Shown: positions 32,240 through 42,717 of the stretch, piece after piece
How positions within the stretch are numbered: the first letter of the stretch is position 1
Layout: each line of letters begins with the position of its first letter
Source of the DNA: Sthenelais limicola
Lineage: Eukaryota; Annelida; Polychaeta; Phyllodocida; Sigalionidae
NCBI GenBank assembly: GCA_942159475.1
Contig: OW804094.1
Location: forward strand, 61,314,966-61,378,965
Length of the DNA stretch: 64,000 bases
Direction: 5' to 3'
Program-made: the position numbers and the translations under genes
Notes under the pieces: generated by a model
Database searches by the model: none
What the model was told of the DNA's origin: nothing
The model's input: the letters and a program-made list of their open reading frames with translations, nothing else

Positions 32240-32258
32240 TTATTCTTTTTCTTGCAGA
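32240..32258 (+). promoter_or_regulatory. Candidate splice acceptor before the extra ORF
   Basis: TTATTCTTTTTCTTGCAG precedes AAGACTACG, 49 bases ahead of the extra ORF's ATG. It is a strong 3' splice-site match by eye and sits where retroviral env-type subgenomic messages are spliced. Use is inferred only. Confidence 0.45.
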
Positions 32259-32306
32259 AGACTACGATTTTTGTCAGCCATTTACCGTACACGGACGGAC
32301 GTTGGA

Positions 32307-34392
32307 ATGGACGGTGTAGACGAGTCCGGGGATGATTCTGTCTTCATGACAGAGGCGGAAGAAGAAAGGTTTTTGCAAGGTGCCAATGATCTTCTCCAAC
32401 TCAACCCCGAAAACCGCCCTCCTCCACGGAAAACTGTTGACGGGGATCCGGATCTGGATCGCCCGGATCGTGACCCTAGACCATTGGGCGCGGAAGTCCG
32501 TCCCCTGATGGAGAAGAATGGGAAGTCCGGCATGGACGTCCCTGAAGATGAAAGTCCCTGAAGACGGTCTGCTAGGAAGAAGACCGAGTCTCCAGCGAAG
32601 GCATTAAAACCCCCTTCCTCTGCTGGTAAGAAAGAGGGACAGCGAGAAAGACGACCACGTCCTTCTGCAGAGAAAACGGAGAAAACACAAAAGAAGACAG
32701 CTGATAGTCCGCGTTTATGCCATACTGCTAGTGGTCCCCTGCACGTATCTGCTAGTGGTGGAAAGGGTTTGGCATCTAAAGAGAAGAAAAAGATAAAGAA
32801 AAGGCATGTCCACCGTGCGGAGTGGAGGAAGACTCAACTCTCACGGAGAGGCACAGTGGACCAGTTCCGTCGTGAGATGGACGCAGCGACCGAGGTAGTC
32901 CCCCTGGATCCTACGTCTGATCAACCCGGATCCGGGGTGATTACCTTGCCTGAGTCAGACGATGAGAATGTGGAAAATGAAGACGACCAGATGTCGCGCT
33001 ATGAAACGAAAATCTTGCCGGAACTTACCAGAAAAGATGCAATGGACCCTGGAACCCACCAGAAGATAGTCGAGGCTCACAGGTTGTGGCAACCCGGGCA
33101 TAGGTGCCCCTTCCTTGTCTGCAGATATTTGGCCTTAAACAGAGGAGGAGTTAGGGTGTATGCCACACAGGAGCGACTTTTTAGGCACTTCTGCGAAGAG
33201 CATGCCCCGTTCTGTGAGGTCTGGATCTGTCCACTCGCCAGTTGTCTGCAAGTCCTAGACCGGCGGGGAGTTGGTCCAGCACCATTTCAACAGGAAAGAT
33301 TCTTGTCAGAGGGCTAAGCAGGTGTTGCCTTCGACCAGACCTAACAACATCTTCACCAGAACCACCTATATGGCCGGGCAACATCTCCGCGTCATGCGTA
33401 GAGCTAGGACGGACAGAGTTGACGGACGGACCAGCAGGTCTTCCTCATCTTCCCGGGCTGACAGTTCAGCTGGTAGCAGTAGATCTGTTGCCAAGGATGC
33501 TGTGGTTTCTGTCCCAGGTGAGAACAAGAGACAGAGGGACACTGCTATTGATAAGGAGAGAGATTGTGGGCCCCCATTGCCTAAACGTGTGTGTAGGCGG
33601 GCTCAGGTTTGGGCGGAAGGAGTCCTGAAAATGTTACCCTCTGTGGAGGAAAGCAGAGAGATGTGTGCTAGGGCGGAATCAGTAGTCTCTGGAGCCCTGG
33701 AGCAAGTATGTGCCGCTGCCAACGCTGCTAAAACAGAGCTTCATTCTCTCCTCAGGGAGGTAGTGGAACCCCTCCAGTCCCTTGGTGGTGTCAGGGCTTC
33801 AGTGGAGGAGTTGGGCGAGTTTAAAGAACAGGCTAGGAATCAGGCCGTTGTAGTGGATGGACTGCGTAAGTCCCTTGCTAAAAGTGATGCTAGGGTTAGG
33901 GAGTTGGAGGAGGAAAATTTTCGACTCCTGTCAATGCTGGAAAGTGAGTCTCGTACCCCTTCCCCGTGTGATGACCAGAAGAAATCGGACGGATGTGGTC
34001 CCTCTAATGCTTCCGCATCCACTTCTGCACCTGCAGCTGCCCCTGCGCCTGCCACTACCATGCCTGCTCCTCTTCCACTGGATCCGGCTCAACTACCTCA
34101 GTTACTGATGCTAAGCAACCTCCTTCGGACACTCCAGACTGTTCCAGCCCCACCTGGTCTTGCACAAGCTGTGCTACCACCTCATCAAAACCATCCGGCT
34201 CAACCCCCACGTACTCCTGGCAGGGAACCCCATCCTCGGATGTATGATATACCTACCTGGTTCTTCAGCCCTACCCAGTTGATACAACCTCCAGCCGGAG
34301 GCACGGACAGACAACACCGACGTCCCGCGGACACTCAAACCACCCAGAACGAGCAAACAACAGATGTGGTTATTGAGATGGATGAACAGTAG
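32307..34392 (+). pseudogene. Extra ORF in env position: zinc-finger pair plus coiled coil
   Basis: From ATG at 32307 (MDGVDESGDDSVFMTEAEEE) one frame runs to 33317 with a single in-frame TGA at 32559-32561. It then continues in the next frame to 34392 after a one-base shift in a GGGG run near 33263. The product would be about 695 residues: an acidic start, a Lys/Arg-rich part, then CPFLVCRYLAL...RLFRHFCEEH and CPLASCLQVLDRRG with VQHHFNRKDSC, which look like two C2H2-like fingers, the second completed only across the shift. A coiled coil follows (EELGEFKEQARNQAVVVDGL, VRELEEENFRLLSML), then an Ala/Pro-rich tail. No signal peptide or membrane segment is visible, so it is not an envelope glycoprotein. 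It resembles a nucleic-acid-binding accessory or second gag-like protein. Function unknown. Confidence 0.65.
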
Positions 34393-34929
34393 TTTGTGTT
34401 TCTCAACGAGGACTTTTTGACGTTTCAAAACCTTTAAACGAGTGAGCCAATTTTTTTTCCTGTTGCTTGTCTCTATGTCATTCCTCTGTGAGATTGTTTG
34501 TTGCTGCTGAAGATATTGTCCGGATTATTGTTATTTTTGTGATTGGAATTGTATACGGTCTACATTAGGACTCTATAAGCTCCTATTTGAAAAGTTTGTT
34601 TGTTTTTCTCCGTGCTGGGGAATGATTTAACTTTTCATTTATGTTTTGTATATAGAGAGGACACCCTATGCTCCTTCGTGTACCTTTTTATATTCTTGAA
34701 ATGTCTTGCTTTATGATATTATGGTTATGGATTATTTTAATTACTAGAGATATTGCGACCTGACATTGTTCATTTTGTAGTTAGGACACATTATGCTCCT
34801 TGTTGTTTGCCATGAGACCTACCAATTATCCATTCAGGTTCACGTTGATAATTCTCTTTGTTTTTATTTTTCCATTTAACCTTTGATTATGTACTCTTAT
34901 TATGATTTTTTAACGAGGTTTAAAAATCT
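34393..34929 (+). other. 3' untranslated region of the gypsy-like element
   Basis: T-rich, non-coding. Two similar segments contain GGACAC(C/A)..ATGCTCCTT (about 34660 and 34785), a short internal duplication. Confidence 0.5.
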
Positions 34930-34950
34930 AAAATAAAGGGGGGGGGGGAT
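34930..34950 (+). promoter_or_regulatory. Polypurine tract
   Basis: AAATAAAGGGGGGGGGGG-type sequence ends at the 3' LTR start (TGTAGTAG at 34951). The position and purine content fit the plus-strand primer site of LTR retrotransposons. Confidence 0.8.
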
Positions 34951-35366
34951 TGTAGTAGTTCTGGTATTTAACACTTGGCGTCTGACCATAAAGGTCAAGC
35001 CTTCTATTTCACTACTCTAACTATAGAGGCGCCCTGCGCTTGGGTGAGGTGTATTTCTATACACCATCTCTATTTCTTATATATTACCCTTTTACCATGT
35101 CTTTTGTAAACCCTTTATATTTCTCTTATAGAGAACTCTGTCTGTTTATTCTATCAAATACTACTCTTATCCGTGTATGATGTTCTATACACTTTGTTTC
35201 ATATATTACAAGAGCTAGAGCTACCCGTTGGTATTGCGGACCAGAGTCACCTACTCTGTCCGGCCTGCCGGGTCCAAGGGCCGTTTCCACGGACTGTCAA
35301 GTTGAATAAACAGAGATACAGAGATTGGCTTTGTTAAGTTGTTTATATCGAGAGCGAATCACTACA
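34951..35366 (+). repeat. 3' LTR, complete (416 bp)
   Basis: It starts TGTAGTAG and ends CACTACA, with GAATAAA about 65 bases before the end. The first 333 bases align without gaps to the 5' LTR. The right flank is CTTG, the target duplication. Confidence 0.92.
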
Positions 35367-36306
35367 CTTGCCACATTCATAGACTTCAGCAAAACTTTCA
35401 ATAGCGTACATCATGATATTTTGCTTAAAAAAACTTGAACATGCTGGAATTAAAGATAATTTTATTGCTTGGATAGGTTCGTATTTAAAAAATCGTCTGC
35501 AAAAAGTGAAAATAGGAAATTTTACATCAATGTCCAAAGTCGTCCCATGTGGCGTACCTCAAGGATCAGTTTTAGGACCTTTACTCTACTTTATTTATGC
35601 AAATGATGTTACATACTTACAAATAAATAGTAAAATTATACAATATGCAGACGATACAATTTTATACCATACTGGACCTGATTTGAATCACCTGGCTTCA
35701 GACATGGAGAATGTCATCTTGAAATTCCAAGATTGGTCTATACGAAATAAAATCTAAATGAATACGAATAAAACTAAGTGTGTAATATTAGTAAGAAAAA
35801 TATCACTCATCCCCCTGTTATCAAAATGATGACATTATTATAGAGTATGCAAATAATTATGACTACTAACTTAGGAATTATATTAGACAATAAACTTAGC
35901 ATGACGTTACAGTATGATAAACTAGCAAGAACTTTAGGTCTTAGACTATACCAATTAGGGCTGATGAGACAATATCTTACAACGAGTGCAGCAATCTAGC
36001 ACCTTGTTAAATCACTTATATTTTCTGTTCTTGATTATTCTCTTCGCTTCCTTATACCTATAGGGGTGGTAAAAACAAGCAAAATTCAGAGACTCCAAAA
36101 TAAGGCACTAAGAATAGCCACAAAATTGCCTTTTGACACCCCTACCATTGAACTACACCAGTCATGCAAAGTTATGACCATTGTAGATTATGACCATTGT
36201 AGAAGAAAATTTTTACAAATTAATTTAGCCAAGAAAATATCTTCCTATATCCCTTATATCAGTGTTCCAGCTCGCAATACTAGACAGAATGAAGCGGTCA
36301 TCTTTT
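35367..36306 (+). pseudogene. LINE reverse transcriptase, part 2
   Basis: This continues the frame broken at 20112. It starts with a FIDFSKTFNSVHHDILL block and goes on to VPCGVPQGSVLGPLLY and IIQYADDTILYHT (YADD catalytic box), stopping at TAA near 35755. Further pieces in other frames, KTNKTKCVILVRK-like and KIQRLQNKALRIATKLPF (36080), fit the thumb and C-terminal region, so the copy has several frame breaks. At 36306 it is interrupted again by a retrocopy. Clade not determined. Confidence 0.8.
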
Positions 36307-37766
36307 TTCTTTTTTTTTACGACAGACTTTATTTCTGATACCTGCCTACAAGGCATATACAATTCTAAGCACATGGTTAATACAGACATAAGAGAAAAAG
36401 CATCAAAACACCAAAGTGAATCAATATCATTTACATCTTTATCCTTACTTATACTATGCTTAACATGTTCAATTCGATTTAAGAAGAATCATGATTACAA
36501 ATCATAATGATTATAAACGTATACATATAAACTGCTTCACATTTTTCTCATCTGGAAGTATAAAACACTCACACATATGCACTAAAACACAGAATATTGG
36601 TAAACCGTGTAGGCCCTATTATGTATCTCTCCATATCTCATCACTTAAGTAGCTTGTCACAGATAATCATAACCGGTAGTGATTCGTCATAATTTACAAC
36701 ATCCATAAAGCACATTTAAATTATTACTATTAAGATCAACCTTCTCCTTTAAAACTAGAACATTATATACCATACTTTCTTTTTAAGGACACTGTAGATG
36801 TTAATTACTGGATCAAAGGATCCTTATTAACCAATCCCTATGCGGGATCTGGCTTCCCATGTGTGAGTAGAGGCTACAGATTCACTGCCCTCCTTCTTTT
36901 CCAGCTTTCTGGCTTTCCATGTGTCATTACAGAATAAGGATTCACTCAGGCTAGAGGCTAGAGAGTCCAGGTAGTCCCCAGTAGTTATAGAATCCTTCGT
37001 TGACTGTCCCTCAACAGAGAACAGGTATCGTAATACAGGCAAGTCCCCAACTTTTTGTTGCTGTAGCAGGCTCAGCACTAGTTTGGATATTTTTCATTTT
37101 TATATTGGCTTGTACTAAGTTCTCTTTCTTGCATTCCTCTAGCTCATGTCTTGGTAAAAAGTTTTCCTTGGGTTTGACATCTTCACTTTCTTCAAGCTCT
37201 CCAGCTTCCAGGTTCTGCTCAATGGCCTCCAACAAGCAGAAAATACCAATAACAAGCAAAGTACCCCTTCTGCCTTTCATAACTTTCTTGGGCATGGTCT
37301 GCCATAGACCGAACCAACGTTTTTAGGTCTATCTCAGCTTCCATCATTTCACAATTAATTATTCAAATTCATAAATCAAAGACATAGGTGGCAGGATAAG
37401 TGCCCTGAGGGTAGAAGTCAATGTTGATTTAAATCAACAGGTGGCACCACTGTTATCAATATAGAGAATGTCCGAGATTATTCCTATGGTTGCAGCCTCT
37501 TCAATCGATCGGGTGATAATCCACCTTAATCCCGTCCTAGCCGTACGGCAATATGGCGGCATTTCCGAACGCTGGCTGCGTTGGAATATGAAGTCAAATT
37601 CACTGTCCTTGCTTTTTCTTTTTCTCCAGAGGTTGTGCGATATCTTTGCTTATTGTTTTCACTAGATACTTTGTTTTTTAAAACCGATTCTGCTTCGATA
37701 CCTGAAAGAAAAGGAAAAACTCAGGAGCTACGTCCTGTACACCTTGTCTATTCACGTGCGAACCCT
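36307..37766 (-). pseudogene. Processed retrocopy of a host mRNA
   Basis: On the minus strand the insert ends in AATAAAGTCTGTCGT followed by an A-rich tail (the T-run at 36307-36319). Both sides carry the same 16-base sequence, GAAGCGGTCATCTTTT (36291-36306 and 37767-37782). These are the marks of LINE-mediated retrocopying. The body has a CpG-containing 5' leader (about 37500-37600) and a likely start MMEAEIDLKTLVRSMADHAQ at about 37345. Further protein-like text in shifted frames follows (LEAGELEESEDVKPKENF, then YLFSVEGQSTKDSITTGDY and CNDTWKARKLEKKEGSE, stop near 36827). At least two frameshifts are present. I do not recognise the parent gene; it would be about 170-190 residues long. Confidence 0.8.
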
Positions 37767-37782
37767 GAAGCGGTCATCTTTT

Positions 37783-37990
37783 CTTCTAGTCTAAATCATT
37801 CAAATTATGTCTGTTAGGTTCTAGCTCACCTGGTCTTCCCCCTCGACCAAAATATTGTACTTTTACTAATAATTGAATATTATATTCCATATTTTTCAAA
37901 CATGTATGTACTTATGTAGCTTTGCAAATTGTTCTAGGCAGGCAGTGGGAACATCGTCACTGCAACGACACTGAATGTCTACTCCTGCAA
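37783..37990 (+). pseudogene. LINE ORF2 C-terminal end and 3' UTR, part 3
   Basis: Immediately after the second 16-base flank the LINE frame continues and ends SSSLNHSNYVC with a stop at 37816-37818. AT-rich non-coding sequence follows and may be the LINE 3' UTR. The boundary with the minus-strand gypsy relic lies between about 37900 and 38030 and is not sharp by eye. Confidence 0.65.
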
Positions 37991-39119
37991 AACATGATAA
38001 AAAAAACAAAAAAAACTTATACCGTAGTACCTTTTGTCCAGCCGTCGCAGTTTCCTGCAATGGCCGTACCCGATCATTAAAACCCGGGATGAACTGATGG
38101 TAGTAAGAAGCGAAACCCAGAAAAGACCCGATATCCTTCACAGTAACAGGTATGGGCCAAGTCACCACCGCTCAGGTCTGCCCATATCCCCTCCTTAGAT
38201 ATGATACGCCCCAGGTACTGAACCTCTTTACAAAAGAGTCGACACTTCTTTGGTTTTAACTTTAAGCCATACGCCATTAGCTTGTCAAACACTACTCCTG
38301 TGTTCGTTATGGTTTTGTGCACGTTTGCGCCATAAATGATCACATCATCCAGATGAACCACACAGATCTTGCCATTAAGCCCCCGGAGAACATCCGTCAT
38401 CATTTTCTGAAACGTGGCTGGGGCATTGCAAAGACCAAACGGCATGACCTTAAATATAATCCAGTGGAGGTCATGAAAGCCTTTTTCTCCTTACTATCCG
38501 GATCCATAGCTATTTGCCAATAGCCACTCTCCAGATCCAGGGTACAGAACCACGCATTTTCGCCTAGAGCGTCAAGACAATCGTCTATTCGTGGTAGCGG
38601 ATACAAGTCCTTCCATGTGACATTATTCAGACGTCTAAAATCAACACACACCCTAGTCGAGCCATCCGCCTTAGGAACAAGAACTGTCGGAAAAGCCCAC
38701 TGGCCATTTCTCTCCTCGAACTTATCCTCTTCAAGCATCTTCCTGACCTGGGAGTCCAGAGCCTCCTGTTTTGCCAGAGGAAAGCAACAAAATAGCAACT
38801 TTATTGGCTTAGTGTCAGCTGTGTCTATCGAGTGCAGAACCATGTTTGTGAATCCCAATTGTTCGCCCTACAATCTTGTTCGCCCTACAATCTGAACACG
38901 CGCTTCTTTGCATATATACAAACTTGTGCACCCGCTGCAGGGTTTCAGTATCTGAAACATCAGCGCCCTCTATGATTGATTCCAGTTCAGGGATGCTTCA
39001 GGATTTTCACGGCCGGGTGAGTCAGTAATCCCAACTCCCCCCGGCTCATGCTTCTCCACAAGTTCCCCCTCCACTTTCGCCAAGTGAGAGTAGTCTCCTG
39101 TGAAATTAGCCACAACTGC
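37991..39119 (-). pseudogene. Gypsy reverse transcriptase of the minus-strand relic
   Basis: From the break at 39119 the minus strand reads a short linker and then 38858-38400 with HSIDTADTKPIKL, WAFPTVLVPKADGSTRVCVDFRRLN and CTLDLESGYWQIAMD. After a frameshift near 38440 comes MPFGLCNAPATFQKMM, VVHLDDVIIYG (HLDD where Y/FLDD is usual) and YLGRIISKEGI, and after another shift near 38170, VTVKDIGSFLGFASYYHQFI. These are gypsy RT blocks in the expected order up to the RT/RNase H connection. The copy is dead through at least two frameshifts and truncation. Confidence 0.88.
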
Positions 39120-40273
39120 ATATGAGCAATTCCACCAAAAGTGCATCATTTGGGTTAAAATACAAAAGCTCCTCCAGAGGCTAAAATATTTATCTGAGAT
39201 TATTTTCGTTGTTATTTTCGGATTCAGGGGAAAAAAGTCAACTAAGGGGAAGTATCCTACAATGTTTTTTGTTTTTTTTTAATCTTGAGGCCAAGAAAAT
39301 GCTTATTCTTCTGCCAGAATCACCCATAAAACACACAGATTTTCCTATCAGATTCACTGTTTAAAAAATGCAGCCAGTATTTTTTTGGGAAAAACTTATA
39401 AATATTCCCGATGTAAAGGGTTTTATGGGCATAATGGGCCAGAGGGACAATGATTACTCTGAAATAATATATTTTTATGGATAAAAAATCAATATTTTCA
39501 ACTTTCAATTCATTTCTTGATGATATTATGTAAAGTTGATTATGGGGCAGGTCCTGTCACCGTAACGGGGGTCTAAATTTTGTTTTGAACATTATAGACC
39601 TAGAAGAACTAAAAATGAAACCCCCTTACCTCCATTACTTATAACATTGTCTATGATTAGTACATCCATTGTATCCATTGAAAAATCTCCAATTAATTCT
39701 TTCCAGCTAAATAGAGGGGTTAGAATACTGAAACAATTATATGGGGTAGCTCCCTGTCACCGTAACGGGGGTCTAGGTTTCATCAATAAATAAATTAATA
39801 TTAGCATAAATTATTTTCTATAAGCATTATAATGTGTAAGAAACACACGGGAAAATAAATAAATACAAAAAAAAATTCTGTCATACCTGAGATCGTAGCA
39901 ACAAGCAAAAACAGTATGTCGCCGTAACGGGGGTCTAGAGGGTGCCCATGTTGCCGTAACGGGGGTCTAGAGGGGGCGGGGGTCTAGAGGGGGATGAAAA
40001 CTATTTTTTCTATTTTTTTCTCTACTAATTTTGCCTCTAAATACTTAGACATACCTTTCCCTGTGCCCTTACCATCAGAATTCAGGTCACAGTCTCTCCC
40101 AAGCTGCCCTGACCACAATATTCATTATTAACGTTCCCAATTTCGTCCATATTAGCAGCAATATATCTAGTTTATGTACGAAAAAAAAAATAATAATGGA
40201 AGCAATTTTAAAAAATTGTGAATTTTCAGCCCTGGATGGCCAAATGTGGCATTTTTGGTGGAATTGCTCATAT
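39120..40273. mobile_element. Non-autonomous TIR element, copy B (1.15 kb)
   Basis: It has the same inverted termini as 3418-4924 (ATATGAGCAATTCCACCAAA) and lies in opposite orientation relative to it. Four copies of the internal motif appear as its complement (GTAACGGGGGTCTA cores, at 39555, 39755, 39917 and 39949). It interrupts the gypsy relic between retropepsin and RT. The reading frame on both sides stays in register whether a 2-base (GC) or 4-base (ATAT) duplication is assumed. There is no transposase. Confidence 0.82.
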
Positions 40274-40925
40274 GCGGATGCCACTGGCATCCCCCGTGGC
40301 ATGACTATTGCAAGTCCCATAGAGTTCATCATGGGAAGTCCATCACAGCGAGTAGACGGCACGTATGTGTCGCAACCCTCAACGAAACCATCCATCCGTA
40401 ACCCTACATCTGGCTTCATGATATAGCCAATGCTGTTCTCAGGTAGGGATATGTCCACTGATGCAACCTTCACCTCGAATGTGGCCAACCGCACATCCTC
40501 CCGAAGGAATGCGGTTGATATCGCACCTTTCCGGCGGCAGAAAACATGGTTCTTGCCACCTTCCAAGAGCGTCTTCCCAGGCCCTGTCATACTAGTATCA
40601 TAGCACCACATGAAGTCTTGACCCAGGACAGCTTCCTCACTGTCTAGGCCCCTGACTACAAGACAAGCGTTTGGGTAATAACGCCCTGCAATCTCAAAGT
40701 TGAAGACCGCATACCCCAGTGTTATAGGAGTGCCACTCGCAAGTGGTTTAACCCGTACCTGCGGGAGCGAGCGATTCATAGAACCTTTCAGACACTAGTG
40801 AGGTAGCAGCACCTGTGTCATACAAAAATTCTCCTTGCGTAGCATCCATCTTAACTGGCCCGTACCATCTATCCCCTATCGCTACCACATCGATAAGAAT
40901 AAAGAGGTCATGACCGACCACAGAA
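40274..40925 (-). pseudogene. Gypsy retropepsin of the minus-strand relic
   Basis: The minus-strand reading gives DRWYGPVKMDATQGEFLYDT followed by GAATSLVSERFYESL, with an intact D-T-G-A active-site loop at about 40802-40822. After a frame change comes a chain with GYAVFNFEIAGRYYPNACLV and EEAVLGQDFMWCYD (the C-terminal retropepsin strand, G-Q-D-F). It continues toward SVDISLPENSIGYIMKPDVG and is cut by TIR element copy B at 40273. It is closely related in layout to the retropepsin at 24.1 kb. A frameshift lies near 40780. Confidence 0.8.
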
Positions 40926-41237
40926 CTAGTCAGATTTCTAACACAGCCTTCAGCGTAGAGCTAACCGCGAGCAGCGCTGTGCCAGTATCAGTCATGAGGT
41001 CATGAGGAACAGCCCGAACCATGCTTAGTGATGGTACAAACCGAGATTTTGTGACCTTCGTTGGCACCCCTTGGCCACTGCCCTTAGCACCAACTGCACT
41101 CATCTCGTTTCGTTCTACCTCCCCGTCTGGCCCCCACTGATGGTACAACCTTTCAGGAGTTAATTCCGTGCCCAAGTGGGCTAATTAAGATAGGAGAATC
41201 TCCCCCTTTTGTATGTTCGTCAAACTCAGGGGCCTTG

Positions 41238-41606
41238 TCACCGCTTCCTTGCGAGACCCATGTCAATTTCCCTGAGCCGTTTTATTCTGTCCGTGTTGAC
41301 GGCATAGCCTGCACTTTCGAAAAGTTCACAGAGCAAGTCTTCCTCATAGTACGAGCGCAAACCCAAAACCGTGGCCACCAGTTTATCAACTGAGACCTGA
41401 ATTTTGGGTTCTATGACTATAGATTCCTCACGCATTTTCTGTACGTGGGTTACAACCTCGTCCAGTTGGGCAAAAGTCCTGTCTGCAAATTCTTGCATCA
41501 AGTCTTGCCGTTTAGCCATCATCGAGGCGAGGGCCATGCACAATTCCTGCGTGGCTTTGGCCTTGGCTCCTGCCTCAGCTGTTACTTCCTCAGTATCACC
41601 CATCAC
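41238..41606 (-). CDS. Short gag-like N-terminal frame of the minus-strand relic
   Basis: The frame starts MMGDTEEVTAEAGAKAKATQ, 68 bases inside the LTR end, and runs 122 codons. It is helical and charged (DLMQEFADRTFAQLDEVVTH), with no zinc knuckle. Its position after the primer site fits the beginning of gag. The interval to the retropepsin is too short for a full capsid, so part of gag seems deleted. Confidence 0.5.
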   Translation of the reverse strand: MMGDTEEVTAEAGAKAKATQELCMALASMMAKRQDLMQEFADRTFAQLDEVVTHVQKMREESIVIEPKIQVSVDKLVATVLGLRSYYEEDLLCELFESAGYAVNTDRIKRLREIDMGLARKR

Positions 41607-41673
41607 AAGGCGATACCATTAGGAGGGATCCTTTCGGGAAATTCCCTACTCGGCCCTAGGCTCATGGCACCAA

Positions 41674-41815
41674 TGTAGTGAACCGCAGATTCATGGGCAC
41701 GAGTTTACGAAATTCGGGAAAGAATCACGAGAACGAAAAGTTTTCGTTTCAGCTGGTTTTATTACCCAAGGTATACAGTTACAAAGGTATTGTCTCTGCA
41801 ATAGGGTGCTTAATT
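41674..41815 (-). repeat. 5' LTR fragment of the minus-strand relic
   Basis: TGTAGTGAACCGCAGATTC at 41674 is the reverse complement of the end of the solo LTR at 45711-46134, and the match continues to about 41815 (GTGCTTAATT). There the LTR stops at TTAA and different DNA begins. About 280 bases of the LTR are missing. Confidence 0.85.
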
Positions 41816-42500
41816 AACCCATTGGCGGCGGGAGGATGCCTTGAGGCATCCTCATCAAAATGGTGTTGGGGATGGGAGGATGCCTCGAGGCATGACATCA
41901 TAATTGGCATTCAAAGGTAACTTAAATCTAGTCATCAAGGCATTATTTCATCGGTAACCATGGAAAATGTTATAACTCAAGTAAATATAAACAGATTTGA
42001 GTAAGATTTGGTTAATATGTAGGGAATTATATTGGAGTTTTTATTTACACTTGGTTACCAACTCCCCTTTTTGGGGTTAGTTCTGTCAGACCAAGATTCA
42101 ATGCAATAAAAATTAGTTGACATGTTTCCATGGGAAATTTAGTTATTTCGTCATCATTTACGTCATAAAACGCTGGAAATATTTACGCTGACTGTCCTGA
42201 CCAACATGGCAGCGACGTCAGAGGAGTGGTCGGACAGCCTACCTTCTGGGAGGATGACATGCCCTTAGTTGCCAGACCCAGAAAAAGACCCAGAAAAGAA
42301 AGCTCAAGTTCATCTGATAATAATTCATCAACTGGAAGTGACGATGAACAGCCTTTAATCAACTTTAGAACCGAAAAAAACGGACAGCGGCAGAATATGG
42401 ATACAGCAGAGTAGAGGACGGACATATTGAAAAATATAAGGAAAAATTCATTTTAATGCAACAAAAACCGATAACTTATGTTGGAAAATGTCCCCAAATG
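41814..42500 (+). mobile_element. piggyBac-like end with a short acidic ORF
   Basis: TTAA (41814-41817) is followed by CCCATTGGCGGCGGG, a typical piggyBac terminus, then subterminal hairpin-like GGATGCCTTGAGGCATCC and a second GGATGCCTCGAGGCATGAC. About 390 bases in, an ATG (42206) opens MAATSEEWSDSLPSGR. After a one-base shift it continues DDMPLVARPRKRPRKESSSSSDNN and SSTGSDDEQPLINFR, an acidic/basic start like piggyBac transposase N-termini, stopping at 42414. No DDD domain and no opposite terminus were found. Confidence 0.5.
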
Positions 42501-42717
42501 CATGTCGACGATTTATTGGATCGTCGGGGCAACACCCCCGATTTGTCATATGATTTTAAAATATTAGTAATTCTAAGAAGTGGGAAACTTTGAATGACTA
42601 TAACTTCACTAATCTGTAGAGTATTTAAAAGATTTTTTCACTTTTATAATGCTCACTTCTCCACCTGCAAAGGCCGATAGTTGCTTATTTGTTTTTAATG
42701 ATTTTTTTTTTATAGAA

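Larger units (their letters stand above)
20113..35366 (+). mobile_element. Gypsy-like LTR retrotransposon, 15.25 kb, with nested LINEs
   Basis: The element is bounded by direct LTRs (20113-20445 truncated, 34951-35366 complete), starting TGTAGTAG and ending CACTACA. It is flanked by the 4-bp duplication CTTG (20109-20112 and 35367-35370). It contains gag in two pieces, the start of pol with a retropepsin, the basic tail of pol, a long extra 3' ORF and a purine tract next to the 3' LTR. Reverse transcriptase, RNase H and most of integrase are missing, replaced by a minus-strand LINE. A separate LINE 3' end splits gag. The two LTRs are nearly identical over 333 aligned bases without indels (only a handful of substitutions), so the insertion is fairly young although the copy is defective. 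Confidence 0.9.
37991..41673 (-). mobile_element. Second gypsy-like LTR element, 3'-truncated relic
   Basis: On the minus strand the order is 5' LTR end (41815-41674), a primer-site-like TTGGTGCCATGAG two bases inside, a short gag-like frame, retropepsin, a TIR element insertion, reverse transcriptase and the start of the RNase H connection, then loss of homology near 38000. The LTR termini (TGTAGTG...CACTACA) and the retropepsin resemble those of the 20.1-35.4-kb element, so the two are related families. Most of the capsid, plus RNase H, integrase and the 3' LTR, are missing. Confidence 0.8.

Noticed and set aside
32307..34392. Envelope glycoprotein
   Set aside because: No signal peptide, membrane helix or cysteine pattern of an envelope; fingers and coiled coil instead.
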